Origin: JADGGV01 sp035715725
GTDB lineage: Bacteria; Gemmatimonadota; Gemmatimonadetes; Longimicrobiales; RSA9
NCBI GenBank assembly: GCA_035715725.1
Contig: DASTKT010000173.1
Location: 69,218 to 133,217 of the forward strand
DNA: 64,000 bases
Direction of reading: 5' to 3'
Shown here one piece after another: positions 18,816 through 27,648 of this stretch; positions within the stretch are counted from its first letter, which is position 1, and the number at the start of each line of letters is the position of its first letter. A program made the position numbers and the translations under genes. Under the pieces are notes generated by a model that was not told where the DNA came from, did not search any database, and worked only from the letters and a program-made list of their open reading frames with translations.

Positions 18816-19607
18816 ATGTGGGCGACGAATCTCCGGATCGCCGCGGTCGTGCTCGGGACCATCGGGCTGTACACGGTGGTGTGCAACGCCATCCCGCAGG
18901 TCGAGTCCGAAGTGCCCAAGGAGATGAACCTCTCCGGCGCCATCACGCCGGAGCAGCTCGTCTCCGCGGGTGAGGAGCTCTTCAACGGGGCGGGTGGCTG
19001 CGTCGCCTGCCACGGATTGGGCACGCGCGCGCCGAACCTCCTCACGGACGAGCACGGCCAGGGCACGATCGGGGCGCGCTGCGGCACCCGGAAGCCAGGG
19101 ACGTCGTGCAAGGACTACCTGCACGAGTCGCTCGTGAAGCCGACGGCGTATGTCGTCTCCGGCTACCAGCCGATCATGCCGGACATGAGCCGGACGCTGT
19201 CGCCGCCGCAGATCTGGGCCCTCGTCGCGTTCCTGGAGAGCCAGGGGGGCGAGGTCACGGTCACGGCGGAGGACGTGAAGGCGGCCGGCGCGCCGGCCGC
19301 CGGCGCGGCGCCGCCCTCCGCCGGGCCGGCCCGCAGCGCGACAATGGAGCCGGTCGCCCTGCTCCGCGAGAACACCTGCCTGACCTGCCATCACCTCGGA
19401 AGCGAGGGCACGACGATCGCCCCGCCCTTCGACCATGTCGGCGCCGGGAAGACGGCGGACTACATCCGTCGGTCGATTCTCGACCCGAACGCCGACACGG
19501 CCAAGGGCTACGAGAAGGTCGCCGGGATCATGCCGAAGGACTTCGGCGAGCGGCTCAGCGCCGCCCAACTCGAGTCGCTCGTTCGCTACCTCGCCGCCCG
19601 AAAGTGA
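18816..19607 (+). CDS. membrane-anchored diheme cytochrome c
   Basis: 263 residues. An N-terminal hydrophobic segment (LRIAAVVLGTIGLYTVVCNAI) anchors or exports it. Two c-type heme sites are present: CVACH (Cys62) and CLTCH (Cys188). Distal Met candidates occur in QPIMPDM and AGIMPKDF. An Ala/Pro/Gly linker of about 30 residues separates the two cytochrome domains. It is likely periplasmic and the direct electron partner of the CydA-like protein encoded just upstream. ATG 18816 follows a strong GGAGGGAGGGG. Confidence 0.9.
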   Translation: MWATNLRIAAVVLGTIGLYTVVCNAIPQVESEVPKEMNLSGAITPEQLVSAGEELFNGAGGCVACHGLGTRAPNLLTDEHGQGTIGARCGTRKPGTSCKDYLHESLVKPTAYVVSGYQPIMPDMSRTLSPPQIWALVAFLESQGGEVTVTAEDVKAAGAPAAGAAPPSAGPARSATMEPVALLRENTCLTCHHLGSEGTTIAPPFDHVGAGKTADYIRRSILDPNADTAKGYEKVAGIMPKDFGERLSAAQLESLVRYLAARK

Positions 19608-19615
19608 GGGACGTC

Positions 19616-20410
19616 GTGAAGAGCCGACTCTCCCATCCGTTCGTGCAGGCGCTTCTGATCCTGGCGCTCGCCTACGTCGCGTTCCGGTTCGGCATCGCCT
19701 ACCTCCCGCCGCTGCTCGGGGTCAAGAGCGCGCCGGTGCCGCACACCGTGCTGCTCCAGTACATGATGACCGTCGTCGTCGGCGTGCTGCTCTACGTCAG
19801 CGCGACGGAGGAGCGTTGGCGGGAGTTCAAGGCGCCGATCCAGCGCGTGCTGGTGGACCCGAACCGGCGTGTCTACCGGCTGGCGCTACTCGTGACCGTG
19901 CCGCTGCTCGCCGGCTTCATGACCTACCGGCAGGTCCGGCCGTCCGTCGAGGCGCCGCCGAACCTCCGCTCGATCCACCCGGCGCCGCCCGGCAGCATCA
20001 CGTTCCGCGGCAAGACCATGACGCTGGCCGGCCTCGAGAACCCGCTGCGCCGGGAAGGGAATTTGCGGGACCACGTCGAGGAGGGGCGGCGCGTCTACTA
20101 CCAGAACTGCGTCGCTTGCCACGGCGACCAGCTCAACGGCAAGGGCCACTTCGCCCACGGGTTCAACCCGCAGCCGGCCGACTTCACGGACAACGGCACC
20201 ATCCCACAGCTCACGGAGAGCTTCGTCTTCTGGCGCATCGCCAAGGGGGGGCGCGGCCTGCCGAAAGAGGGCACACCGTGGAACTCGGCCATGCCCGCCT
20301 GGGAGGATTTTCTCACCGAGCGGGAGATCTGGGCCGTGATCATCTTCCTCTACGATCAGACCGGCTGGACGCCCCGGACGTGGGAAGCCGCGGAAGGGGG
20401 TGCCCGGTGA
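19616..20410 (+). CDS. membrane-bound monoheme cytochrome c
   Basis: 264 residues. There are about three N-terminal hydrophobic segments (VQALLILALAYVAFRFGIAYL, VLLQYMMTVVVGVLLYVS, LALLVTVPLLAGFM), then a periplasmic cytochrome c domain with CVACH at Cys165 and candidate axial Met in NSAMPAWEDF. GTG 19616 is preferred (GAGGGA four bases upstream); an in-frame GTG at 19604 would add four residues. The stop overlaps the next gene by 4 nt. The type resembles membrane cytochrome c subunits that dock onto respiratory complexes. Confidence 0.88.
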   Translation: MKSRLSHPFVQALLILALAYVAFRFGIAYLPPLLGVKSAPVPHTVLLQYMMTVVVGVLLYVSATEERWREFKAPIQRVLVDPNRRVYRLALLVTVPLLAGFMTYRQVRPSVEAPPNLRSIHPAPPGSITFRGKTMTLAGLENPLRREGNLRDHVEEGRRVYYQNCVACHGDQLNGKGHFAHGFNPQPADFTDNGTIPQLTESFVFWRIAKGGRGLPKEGTPWNSAMPAWEDFLTEREIWAVIIFLYDQTGWTPRTWEAAEGGAR

Positions 20411-22074
20411 CCGTGCGACGCAGCGCCGCAGCGGCGGCGGCCCTCATCACGCTGGCCTCCGCGCCCGCCGCCGGGCAGCAGGTCCCGGCCGGCAAGGCCG
20501 TCTACGAGAAGTGGTGCGCGGGGTGCCACGGCTCCGACGGCAAGGGCGACGGGCCGGCGGCCACGACCATGCTGCCGCGGCCACGCGATTTCACCCGCGC
20601 GCTCTTCAAGATCCGCACGACGAGCAGCGGTTCGGTCCCGACGGACGCCGATCTGCGCCACGTCATCGATCTCGGCATGCCCGGCTCCGCCATGCCCGGC
20701 TGGAAGGACGTCCTCTCCGAGTCCGATCGCGATGCGCTGGTGGGCTACATCAAGTCGTTCTCGTCGGCGTTTCAGCAGAAGCCGGACGCCATCGCCTTCT
20801 CGAAGGCGCCGTCGGTCAGCGACGCCGCCATCGAGGACGGGCGCAAGACGTACGAGAAGCTGGAGTGCTTCAAATGCCATGGCCGCGCCGGCCGTGGCGA
20901 CGGGCCCTCCGCGACCACGCAGGAGGACGACTACCACTTCCCGATCCGCCCGGCCAACCTCGAGGAGAACTGGCGCTTCCGGGGAGGCGGCTCGGCCGAG
21001 GACATCTATCACCGCCTGCGTACCGGCCTCGACGGCACGCCGATGCCCTCCTTCAGCGACATGCTGGATGCGAAGGTCGTGACCGACGAGCAGTTGTGGC
21101 ACGTGGCGCAGTATGTCCGGAGCCTCTCCCCGGAGGAGGCGCCGGAGCCGCCGGAGGTCATCCGCGCCCGGTTGGTCGAGGGGAAGCTCCCGGCCAGCGC
21201 GGACGATTCCGCCTGGAGCGCCGCCGACCGGTTCTACATCCCGCTCGTCGGCCAGGTCATCGTCAAGCCGCGCTGGTTCTCCCCGGCCGTCGACGGTGTC
21301 TGGGTGCAGGCGCTGCACAATGGCCGCGACGTCGCGATCCGCCTCGTGTGGGACGACCGCTCCAAGAGCCCCGACCCCCGCTGGTCGGAGTGGCAGCAGA
21401 AGGTCACGGACGTCATGGGCCCGAAGGAGGACGCCGCCTCGCCCGCCGCCGCGAGCGTGCCCGCGGCGGTGGCCGGGACCGCCGTGGCCGCCGCGCCGCC
21501 GTCGCCCGCGGCCGGCGGCGCTCCCGCCGCCGCCGCCGCGCCACCGGCAGCGCCGGCGCCGGCCCTGCCCGACGCGTTCGCCGTGCAGTTCCCCCGCAAG
21601 ATCCCCGAAGGGATGGAGCGCCCGTACTTCCTGATGGGCGACGCCCGCGACCCCGTCTATCTCTGGTACTGGCGCAGCGATGCCCCCGCGGCCCAGGAGG
21701 CGACGGCGCGTGGTCTCGGGAATCTCGCGCCGATGACGGGGGCCTCCCAGCTGCGCTCTCAGGCCGTCTTCGACCGCGGGCAGTGGCGCGTCGTGCTAAC
21801 GCGCTCGCTGGCCGCCGCGGGCGGCGCCGACCGGCTGGCGTTCCGGGAAGGGCAGGCGATCCCCATCGCGTTCTTTGCCTGGGATGGTTCGAACGGTGAA
21901 TCGGGCACGAAGGGCTCGATCAGCACCTGGTATCACGTCTACCTGGACGAACCGACGCCGAAGACCGTCTACACGACGCCGATCGCCACGGCCGCGCTCA
22001 CCGCGGGCCTGGGGATCCTTCTGGTGGTGAGGGCGCAGCGGCGGGAGAAGCAGGGCGGAACCACGGGCGAATGA
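20407..22074 (+). CDS. diheme cytochrome c fused to an ethylbenzene-dehydrogenase-type heme-binding domain
   Basis: 555 residues: signal peptide (ending PAAGQQ), two cytochrome c domains with CAGCH (Cys37) and CFKCH (Cys154), then about residues 260-530 similar to the gamma subunit of ethylbenzene dehydrogenase (GVWVQALHNGRDVAIRLVWD, YFLMGDARDPVYLWYW, FFAWDGSNGESGTKGS). Family heme b ligands Met and Lys have candidates at Met410 and Lys502. A single C-terminal helix anchors it. An Ala/Pro-rich insert sits in the EB_dh part. It overlaps the preceding cytochrome gene by 4 nt. It likely carries three hemes in the periplasm. Confidence 0.85.
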   Translation: MTVRRSAAAAAALITLASAPAAGQQVPAGKAVYEKWCAGCHGSDGKGDGPAATTMLPRPRDFTRALFKIRTTSSGSVPTDADLRHVIDLGMPGSAMPGWKDVLSESDRDALVGYIKSFSSAFQQKPDAIAFSKAPSVSDAAIEDGRKTYEKLECFKCHGRAGRGDGPSATTQEDDYHFPIRPANLEENWRFRGGGSAEDIYHRLRTGLDGTPMPSFSDMLDAKVVTDEQLWHVAQYVRSLSPEEAPEPPEVIRARLVEGKLPASADDSAWSAADRFYIPLVGQVIVKPRWFSPAVDGVWVQALHNGRDVAIRLVWDDRSKSPDPRWSEWQQKVTDVMGPKEDAASPAAASVPAAVAGTAVAAAPPSPAAGGAPAAAAAPPAAPAPALPDAFAVQFPRKIPEGMERPYFLMGDARDPVYLWYWRSDAPAAQEATARGLGNLAPMTGASQLRSQAVFDRGQWRVVLTRSLAAAGGADRLAFREGQAIPIAFFAWDGSNGESGTKGSISTWYHVYLDEPTPKTVYTTPIATAALTAGLGILLVVRAQRREKQGGTTGE

Positions 22075-22100
22075 TGCGTTCACGTCGCGAGGGAGGAACC

Positions 22101-22973
22101 ATGTCGAACCGTATGGCGCGCGTCGAGAGGGCGTTCACGATCCTGACGACCTCGGCCTTCATCGCGTGTGGCGGTGGCGCGAAGACCGGGGGCGACGAGG
22201 CGGCCGCCGGCGGCGCTGCGGCGGGGGAGAAGGCCGCACCCGCGGCGCCGGTCGCGAACGCCGCGACCGTCTCCGGCACCATCAAGTTCACGGGCACACC
22301 GCCGGCGGGCACGCCGATCGACATGTCCAGCGAGCCGATCTGCGCGCAGAAACATCCGAACGGCGTGAAGACCGAGGAGGTCGTCGTGGACGGCGGCGCG
22401 CTCGAGAACGTCGTCGTCTACGTGAGCCAGGGGTTGCCCGCCCAGAAGTACGCGCCGCCGGCGCAGCCGGCGGAGATCGACCAGGACGGCTGCGTCTACA
22501 AGCCGCACGTCGTCGTCATGCAGGTGGGCCAGAAGCTGAACATCAAGAACGCCGACGGCATCCTGCACAACATCAAGACGAAGCCGTCGAAGAACCGGCC
22601 GTTCAACATCAGCCAGCCGACGAAGATGGAGACGGCGCGCACCTTCGACGTCGCCGAGGCGGACATTCCCGTGGAATGCAACGTCCACAACTGGATGCAC
22701 GCCACCATCGCCGTCTTCGACCACCCGTACTACGCGGTGAGCGCAAACGGGGGCAAGTACACGATCTCGAACCTGCCGCCGGGGACGTACACCATCGAGA
22801 CGTGGCACGAGAAGTACGGCAAGCAGACGCAGCAGGTCACCGTTGGCCCCAACGAGACGAAGGCCGTTGACTTCACCTACAGCGGCAGCGCCACCGCGAG
22901 CGCCCCGGTGCCCGGCGCCGCGCGCCTGGCCGCGCACGTCCATCCCGGCATGAGCCACGGCGCGGGCCGCTGA
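22101..22973 (+). CDS. cupredoxin-like lipoprotein with carboxypeptidase-regulatory-like domain
   Basis: 290 residues. The signal ends TSAFIAC followed by GGG, a probable lipobox. After a Gly/Ala linker, a plastocyanin-like domain offers a type 1 copper site: His156 in ILHNIKTKP and the cluster CNVHNWM (Cys193, His196, Met199). A small beta domain follows (GGKYTISNLPPGTYTIETWH) and a His-containing tail (HVHPGMSHG). ATG 22101 follows GGGAGGAACC. It is probably a periplasmic electron carrier between the cytochromes and the oxidase. Confidence 0.82.
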   Translation: MSNRMARVERAFTILTTSAFIACGGGAKTGGDEAAAGGAAAGEKAAPAAPVANAATVSGTIKFTGTPPAGTPIDMSSEPICAQKHPNGVKTEEVVVDGGALENVVVYVSQGLPAQKYAPPAQPAEIDQDGCVYKPHVVVMQVGQKLNIKNADGILHNIKTKPSKNRPFNISQPTKMETARTFDVAEADIPVECNVHNWMHATIAVFDHPYYAVSANGGKYTISNLPPGTYTIETWHEKYGKQTQQVTVGPNETKAVDFTYSGSATASAPVPGAARLAAHVHPGMSHGAGR

Positions 22974-23010
22974 CCGCGGCCGCCCACAACCCGTCTGAGG
23001 AGGTCGGCCG

Positions 23011-23703
23011 ATGGAACGCTGGTGGATGCCGCTCCCGGAGGACGTCTCGACGTTCGGCCCACGGATCGACTCGCTCTTCTTCGTCATCCTGTGGATCACG
23101 GGGATCGTCTTCATCCTCGTCGAGGTCCTGCTGGTCTACTATCTGGTGAAGTACCGCGCGCGGGAGGGCCGCCGGGCCATCTTCAGCCACGGCAACAAGC
23201 GGCTCGAGATCATCTGGACCACGGCCACCTTCGCGATCGTCTTCTTCCTTGGCCTCGCGAGCCGTCCGCTCTGGAGCGACGTGAAGGAGCCGAGCCGGTT
23301 CCCCCGCTCGGGCCTCGCGCTCAACGTCACGGCCAAGCAGTTCGAGTGGCACGTGACCTACCCCGGCCCGGACGGCCGCCTCGGAACCGCCGACGACTTC
23401 GAGAAACGCAACGAGCTCGACATCCCGATGGGCGTGCCGATCCACGTCACGCTCCGCGCCGAGGACGTGATCCACTCCTTCTTCCTGCCGCAGTTCCGCC
23501 TGAAGCAGGATGCCGTTCCCGGCATGGAGATCCCCGCGTGGTTCCAGGCGACGAAGACGGGGGAGTACGTCCTCGGCTGCGCCGAGCTCTGCGGGCTCGG
23601 CCACTACCGGATGCGGGGACGGGTCATCGTCCGTTCGCCCGAGGACTTCCAGCAGTGGCTCCAGCAGCAGACGCAGGTGCGGACCGCCAACGCGACCCCG
23701 TGA
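23011..23703 (+). CDS. coxB: cytochrome c oxidase subunit II
   Basis: 230 residues: two N-terminal helices, then a periplasmic cupredoxin domain with the CuA centre, VIHSFFLPQFRLKQDAVPG and CAELCGLGHYRM (Cys190, Cys194, His198, Met201). Glu of CAELC is the usual CuA ligand by its backbone. Aromatic residues in AKQFEWHVTYPG mark the electron entry site. It has no fused cytochrome c, so an external donor is needed, which the genes upstream supply. ATG 23011 follows GGAGGTCGG. Confidence 0.95.
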   Translation: MERWWMPLPEDVSTFGPRIDSLFFVILWITGIVFILVEVLLVYYLVKYRAREGRRAIFSHGNKRLEIIWTTATFAIVFFLGLASRPLWSDVKEPSRFPRSGLALNVTAKQFEWHVTYPGPDGRLGTADDFEKRNELDIPMGVPIHVTLRAEDVIHSFFLPQFRLKQDAVPGMEIPAWFQATKTGEYVLGCAELCGLGHYRMRGRVIVRSPEDFQQWLQQQTQVRTANATP

Positions 23704-23746
23704 GCGACGCGGCGTCGCCGCGCATCCCGAGCACAGAGGAAGGGAC

Positions 23747-25522
23747 ATGAGCACGATCGCCCTGCCGCACGAAGCTCAGGCGCATCCGCTGCACCACGAC
23801 GACCGCGGCTTCGTCCGGAAGTACATCTTCTCCACGGATCACAAGATCATCGGGATCCAGTTCCTCTTCATGAGCCTGTTCTTCCTGCTCGTGGGCGGGC
23901 TGCTGGCCATGACGATGCGCTGGCAGCTCGGCTGGCCCGGGCGTCCCATCCCCGGCGGCGGCATCCTCGGCGACGCCAAGGCGCCGGGCGGGGTCATGTT
24001 GCCGGAGTTCTACAACTCGCTCGTCACCATGCACGGCACGTTCATGGTCTTCTTCGCCATCATGCCGCTGCTCGTGGGGGTCTTCGCCAATTACCTGATC
24101 CCGCTCCAGATCGGCGCGCCGGACATGGCGTTCCCCCGGCTGAACATGGCCTCCTTCTGGACCGCCGTGCCGGCCGGGCTGATGATGGTCTCGAGCTTCC
24201 TCGTGATCGGCGGCTCGGCGGGCGCCGGTTGGACCTCCTACGCCCCGCTCAGCGCCGTACCGGAGTACAGCGGCGTGCACACGGGGCAGCAGCTCTGGTG
24301 CCTCAGCCTGATCGTCCTCGGCTTCTCCTCGCTCATGGGGGCGGTGAACTACATCACGACCGTCATCAACATGCGCGCACCGGGGATGACGTGGTTCCGG
24401 CTGCCGCTCCCCGTCTGGGCGCTCTTCATCACCTCGGTCCTGATCCTGCTGGCCATCCCGATCCTGACCGGCGCGCTGATCATGCTGTACTTCGACCAGA
24501 CGATCGGGACCACCTTCTTCCTGCCGGCCAACGGCGGCCAGCCGCTTCTCTGGCAGCACATGTTCTGGTTCTTCGGCCACCCCGAGGTCTACATCCTGAT
24601 CCTCCCGGCCATGGGGTTCGTCTCCGAGATCCTGGCGAACGGCGCCCGCAAGCCGATCTTCGGCTACGCCGCCATGGTCGGGGCCATGGTGGCCATCGCC
24701 TTCCTCGGCTGGGTCGTCTGGGGCCACCACATGTTCATGAGCGGCATGAACCCGGTGCTGGGCGGCTACTTCATGGTCTCGACGCTCATCATCGCGGTCC
24801 CGTCCGCCATCAAGACGTTCAACTGGTTGGGCACCCTCTGGGGCGGGAGCATCCGCTTCCACGTGCCGATGCTGAACGCGCTGGCGTTCGTATCGATGTT
24901 CGTGATCGGAGGCCTCTCGGGGATGTTCGTCGCGGCGACGCCCGTCGACATCCCGCTGCACGACACGTACTTCGTCGTCGCCCACATCCATTACGTGCTG
25001 TTCGGTGGCTCGCTCTTCGGGATCTTCGCCGCCATCACGTACTGGTATCCGAAGATGTTCGGGAAGATGATGAACGAGACGATCGGGAGGATCCACTTCT
25101 TCCTCACCTTCGTCTTCTTCAATCTCACGTTCTTCCCGATGCACATGCTGGGCATCGCCGGGATGATGCGCCGGCTCTACGACCCGACGCAGTACCCTCA
25201 CCTCCAGCCGGTCCAGCCGATGAACGAGTTCATCTCGGTGAGCGCGTTCCTGCTCGGTGCCACCCAGCTCCTCTTCGCCTTCAACTTCCTGTGGAGCCTG
25301 TTCAAGGGGCGGAAGGCGGAGGTGAACCCCTGGCACGCGAATTCGCTCGAGTGGACCGCGCCCTCGCCACCGCCGCACGGCAACTTCGCGGTGACGCCGA
25401 TCGTCTATCGCGGGCCGTACGAGTACAGCTCGCCGGACTCGGAGCTGGATTACCTGCCGCAGGACCGCCCCGCCACGGAGCGGACACCGCCGGCGCCCAC
25501 GATGGCGCCTGCCGGCAACTGA
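23747..25522 (+). CDS. coxA: cytochrome c oxidase subunit I
   Basis: 591 residues and twelve or more helices. Heme-copper ligands are visible: an early His in VTMHGTFMVFFA, WFFGHPEVYILILP (the Glu marks an A1-type D-channel and Tyr the crosslinked pair), VWGHHMF for CuB, and DTYFVVAHIHYVLFGG for the heme pair. It reduces O2 to water and pumps protons. ATG 23747 has AGAGGAAGGG upstream. Subunits II, I, III and IV follow in typical caa3 order. Confidence 0.97.
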   Translation: MSTIALPHEAQAHPLHHDDRGFVRKYIFSTDHKIIGIQFLFMSLFFLLVGGLLAMTMRWQLGWPGRPIPGGGILGDAKAPGGVMLPEFYNSLVTMHGTFMVFFAIMPLLVGVFANYLIPLQIGAPDMAFPRLNMASFWTAVPAGLMMVSSFLVIGGSAGAGWTSYAPLSAVPEYSGVHTGQQLWCLSLIVLGFSSLMGAVNYITTVINMRAPGMTWFRLPLPVWALFITSVLILLAIPILTGALIMLYFDQTIGTTFFLPANGGQPLLWQHMFWFFGHPEVYILILPAMGFVSEILANGARKPIFGYAAMVGAMVAIAFLGWVVWGHHMFMSGMNPVLGGYFMVSTLIIAVPSAIKTFNWLGTLWGGSIRFHVPMLNALAFVSMFVIGGLSGMFVAATPVDIPLHDTYFVVAHIHYVLFGGSLFGIFAAITYWYPKMFGKMMNETIGRIHFFLTFVFFNLTFFPMHMLGIAGMMRRLYDPTQYPHLQPVQPMNEFISVSAFLLGATQLLFAFNFLWSLFKGRKAEVNPWHANSLEWTAPSPPPHGNFAVTPIVYRGPYEYSSPDSELDYLPQDRPATERTPPAPTMAPAGN

Positions 25523-25552
25523 ACCCGAACCGGTGAGAGAGGAGGCCGGGCC

Positions 25553-26206
25553 ATGAGCCAGGCTGCCGCGCTGACCTACCCCGACCGCCGGCCGATGCCG
25601 GGGATGGGGGTCTACAACCTCAAGCTCGGGATGTGGGTGTTCCTGCTGTCCGAGGTCATGTTCTTCTCCGGCCTCATCGGCTCCTACGTGATCCTGCGCT
25701 TCGCGCACCCGATGGCGTACCCGAAGCCGGGGACCGTGCTGAACGTGCCGCTCACCGCGTTCAACACGTTCGTCCTGATCTGCAGCAGCGTGTCGATGGT
25801 CAAGGCGTTCGCCGCCATCGAGGCCGGCGATCAGAAGGGTCTGCGGACGTACCTGCTGGCCACCACGGCGATGGGCATCCTGTTCCTGAGCATCCAGGCC
25901 ATCGAGTACACGAAGCTGGCGAGCGAGGGGATGCTTCCGGTTGCCTCGCTCTACCACGCCGTCGGCCGGCACGCTGGCGCGACGGTGCTGGGCGGACCGC
26001 TCTACGGCGCGACGTTCTATACGCTGACGGGCTTCCACGGCGCCCACGTCACCATCGGCGTGCTCTGCCTGATCTTCACGAGCATCAAGGCGTTCCGCGG
26101 CCGCTATACCCAGGAGAGCCACGGCGGGGTCGAGATCATGGGCCTGTATTGGCACTTCGTCGACCTGGTCTGGATCATCCTGTTCACCATCGTCTACCTC
26201 ATCTGA
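25553..26206 (+). CDS. coxC: cytochrome c oxidase subunit III
   Basis: 217 residues with about five to six helices. Conserved features are KLGMWVFLLSEVMFFSGLIG near the N terminus, GFHGAHVTIGVLCLIF, and the closing segment GLYWHFVDLVWIILF. The shortened form without the first two helices is typical of caa3 enzymes. ATG 25553 lies after GAGAGGAGG. It stabilises subunit I and proton uptake. Confidence 0.95.
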   Translation: MSQAAALTYPDRRPMPGMGVYNLKLGMWVFLLSEVMFFSGLIGSYVILRFAHPMAYPKPGTVLNVPLTAFNTFVLICSSVSMVKAFAAIEAGDQKGLRTYLLATTAMGILFLSIQAIEYTKLASEGMLPVASLYHAVGRHAGATVLGGPLYGATFYTLTGFHGAHVTIGVLCLIFTSIKAFRGRYTQESHGGVEIMGLYWHFVDLVWIILFTIVYLI

Positions 26207-26218
26207 GCGGGGGCGAAG

Positions 26219-26491
26219 ATGGAGACCGCGCACAAGCAGCCGAACTACTATGCGATCTGGCTCGTCCTCTTCGTGCTCACGATCGCGGAGCTGGGCGTTG
26301 CGTTCCTCTCGGGGCTGCACGAGGCGCTGCTGATCACGATCCTCCTCGCGCTGGCGATCTGGAAGGCGCTTCTCGTGGCGCTCTACTACATGCACCTCCG
26401 CTTCGAGCCGCGGCGCATGTGGATCCTGGCAGCCTCGCCGATCCCACTGGTGCTGATCTTTCTGTTCGTCGTGCTCTCGGAGGGGTGGTGA
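26219..26491 (+). CDS. coxD: cytochrome c oxidase subunit IV (caa3 type)
   Basis: 90 residues, three predicted helices, with the family segment ALAIWKALLVALYYMHLRFE near the middle and a final helix IPLVLIFLFVVLSEG. This short subunit IV (COX4_pro/CtaF-like) always follows subunit III in caa3 operons; here the gap is 12 nt. Confidence 0.88.
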   Translation: METAHKQPNYYAIWLVLFVLTIAELGVAFLSGLHEALLITILLALAIWKALLVALYYMHLRFEPRRMWILAASPIPLVLIFLFVVLSEGW

Positions 26492-26498
26492 GGCGCGG

Positions 26499-27425
26499 AT
26501 GAGCACGCCCGTGCCCGCACCGGCTGGGGCGGCGGCATCGGTGCCGGGTCGCGCGATCGGCGCGACCCGGCGCGCCGCCGCGCTGCTGGAGTTGACCAAA
26601 CCCGGCATTACTCGCCTGGTGCTCGTCACCACGGCGGCGGGCTTCGCCATGGCCTCGGCGGGCTGGCCGGCGCCGGTGCCCCTGCTGAACACGCTCGTCG
26701 GCACCGGCCTCGCCGCCGGCGGCACGAACGCGCTCAACGAGGTCTGGGAGTCCGACATCGACGGCCGGATGCATCGCACGCGGGGACGCCCGATCCCGTC
26801 CGGGCGGGTGTCGCGCGCCGAGGCGCTGGTCTTCTCCGTGGCCTGCTCGGTGCTCGGCGTCGCCTATCTCCTGCTGACCGTCGATGCGTCGACCGCGGCC
26901 CTCGTGACGCTCAGCCTCACGAGCTACGTCTTCGTGTATACGCCCCTGAAGCGGCGCACCTGGGTGGCGACGCTCGTTGGCGCCGTGCCCGGTGCGCTGC
27001 CGATCGCCGCCGGCTGGACCGCGGGCGGCGGCCGGCTCGGCCTCGAGGCCGCGGCGCTCTTCGCCATCCTGTTCCTCTGGCAGCTCCCTCACTTCTTCTC
27101 GCTGGCGTGGATCTACCGGGACGACTACCGCCGGGGCGGGCTGCGCATGCTGCCGGTGGTGGACGTGGACGGGCGGCGCACGGCCCGCCACATCGCCGGC
27201 TGGGCGGTCGTGCTGGTCGCCGCCAGCGCGGCACCGACCTGGTTGGGCGTCAACGGATTTCTCTACCTCGGCGGAGCGCTGGCGCTCGGCGGCTACTTCG
27301 TCGGCATCAGCGCCGCCGTGCTGCGGGATCCCAGCGTGCGGGCGGCGCGGCGCGTGTTCTTCGCGTCGATCCTTTACCTGCCCGCGTTGCTCACGCTGAT
27401 GGTGCTGGACAGGGCACTTCACTGA
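26499..27425 (+). CDS. ctaB: protoheme IX farnesyltransferase (heme O synthase)
   Basis: 308-residue UbiA-family membrane prenyltransferase that farnesylates heme b for the oxidase. The first Asp-rich motif region reads NEVWESDIDGRMHRTRGRP and the second catalytic loop LAWIYRDDYRRGGLRMLPV. About nine helices. It begins 7 nt after subunit IV. No heme A synthase is seen in the window, so whether the oxidase uses heme O or A depends on genes elsewhere. Confidence 0.95.
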   Translation: MSTPVPAPAGAAASVPGRAIGATRRAAALLELTKPGITRLVLVTTAAGFAMASAGWPAPVPLLNTLVGTGLAAGGTNALNEVWESDIDGRMHRTRGRPIPSGRVSRAEALVFSVACSVLGVAYLLLTVDASTAALVTLSLTSYVFVYTPLKRRTWVATLVGAVPGALPIAAGWTAGGGRLGLEAAALFAILFLWQLPHFFSLAWIYRDDYRRGGLRMLPVVDVDGRRTARHIAGWAVVLVAASAAPTWLGVNGFLYLGGALALGGYFVGISAAVLRDPSVRAARRVFFASILYLPALLTLMVLDRALH

Positions 27426-27455
27426 TCGGCTCGGCCGGACGGGAGCAGGACCTCG

Positions 27456-27605
27456 ATGAACGATCAGTTGATGGTCGGCATGTTCTGGGGAGGCCTCATC
27501 CTGATGGCACCCCCCGTGCTGCTCGGCATCGGCATCGCCGTGTACGCGTTCCAGCGCTACCGCGCGGGCCGGCGTCTCGAGCCGCCGCGCCGCTCCGGCG
27601 AGTGA
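27456..27605 (+). CDS. small single-helix membrane protein
   Basis: 49 residues, with one membrane helix (MVGMFWGGLILMAPPVLLGI) and a basic cytoplasmic tail ending EPPRRSGE. ATG 27456 is preceded by GGGAGCAGGA. It lies 30 nt behind the heme O synthase gene in the same direction. It resembles the tiny helper subunits found in oxidase operons; the function is unknown. Confidence 0.6.
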   Translation: MNDQLMVGMFWGGLILMAPPVLLGIGIAVYAFQRYRAGRRLEPPRRSGE

Positions 27606-27648
27606 GCCCCCCGTTCCTCGCCGTCCGCAACTCCGGCAGGAGGCGGTC

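Noticed and set aside
23624..26779. 1051-codon minus-strand open frame
   Set aside because: It is antisense to the coxA-coxC genes, whose products carry complete catalytic motifs; the minus translation is compositionally biased and shows no domain.
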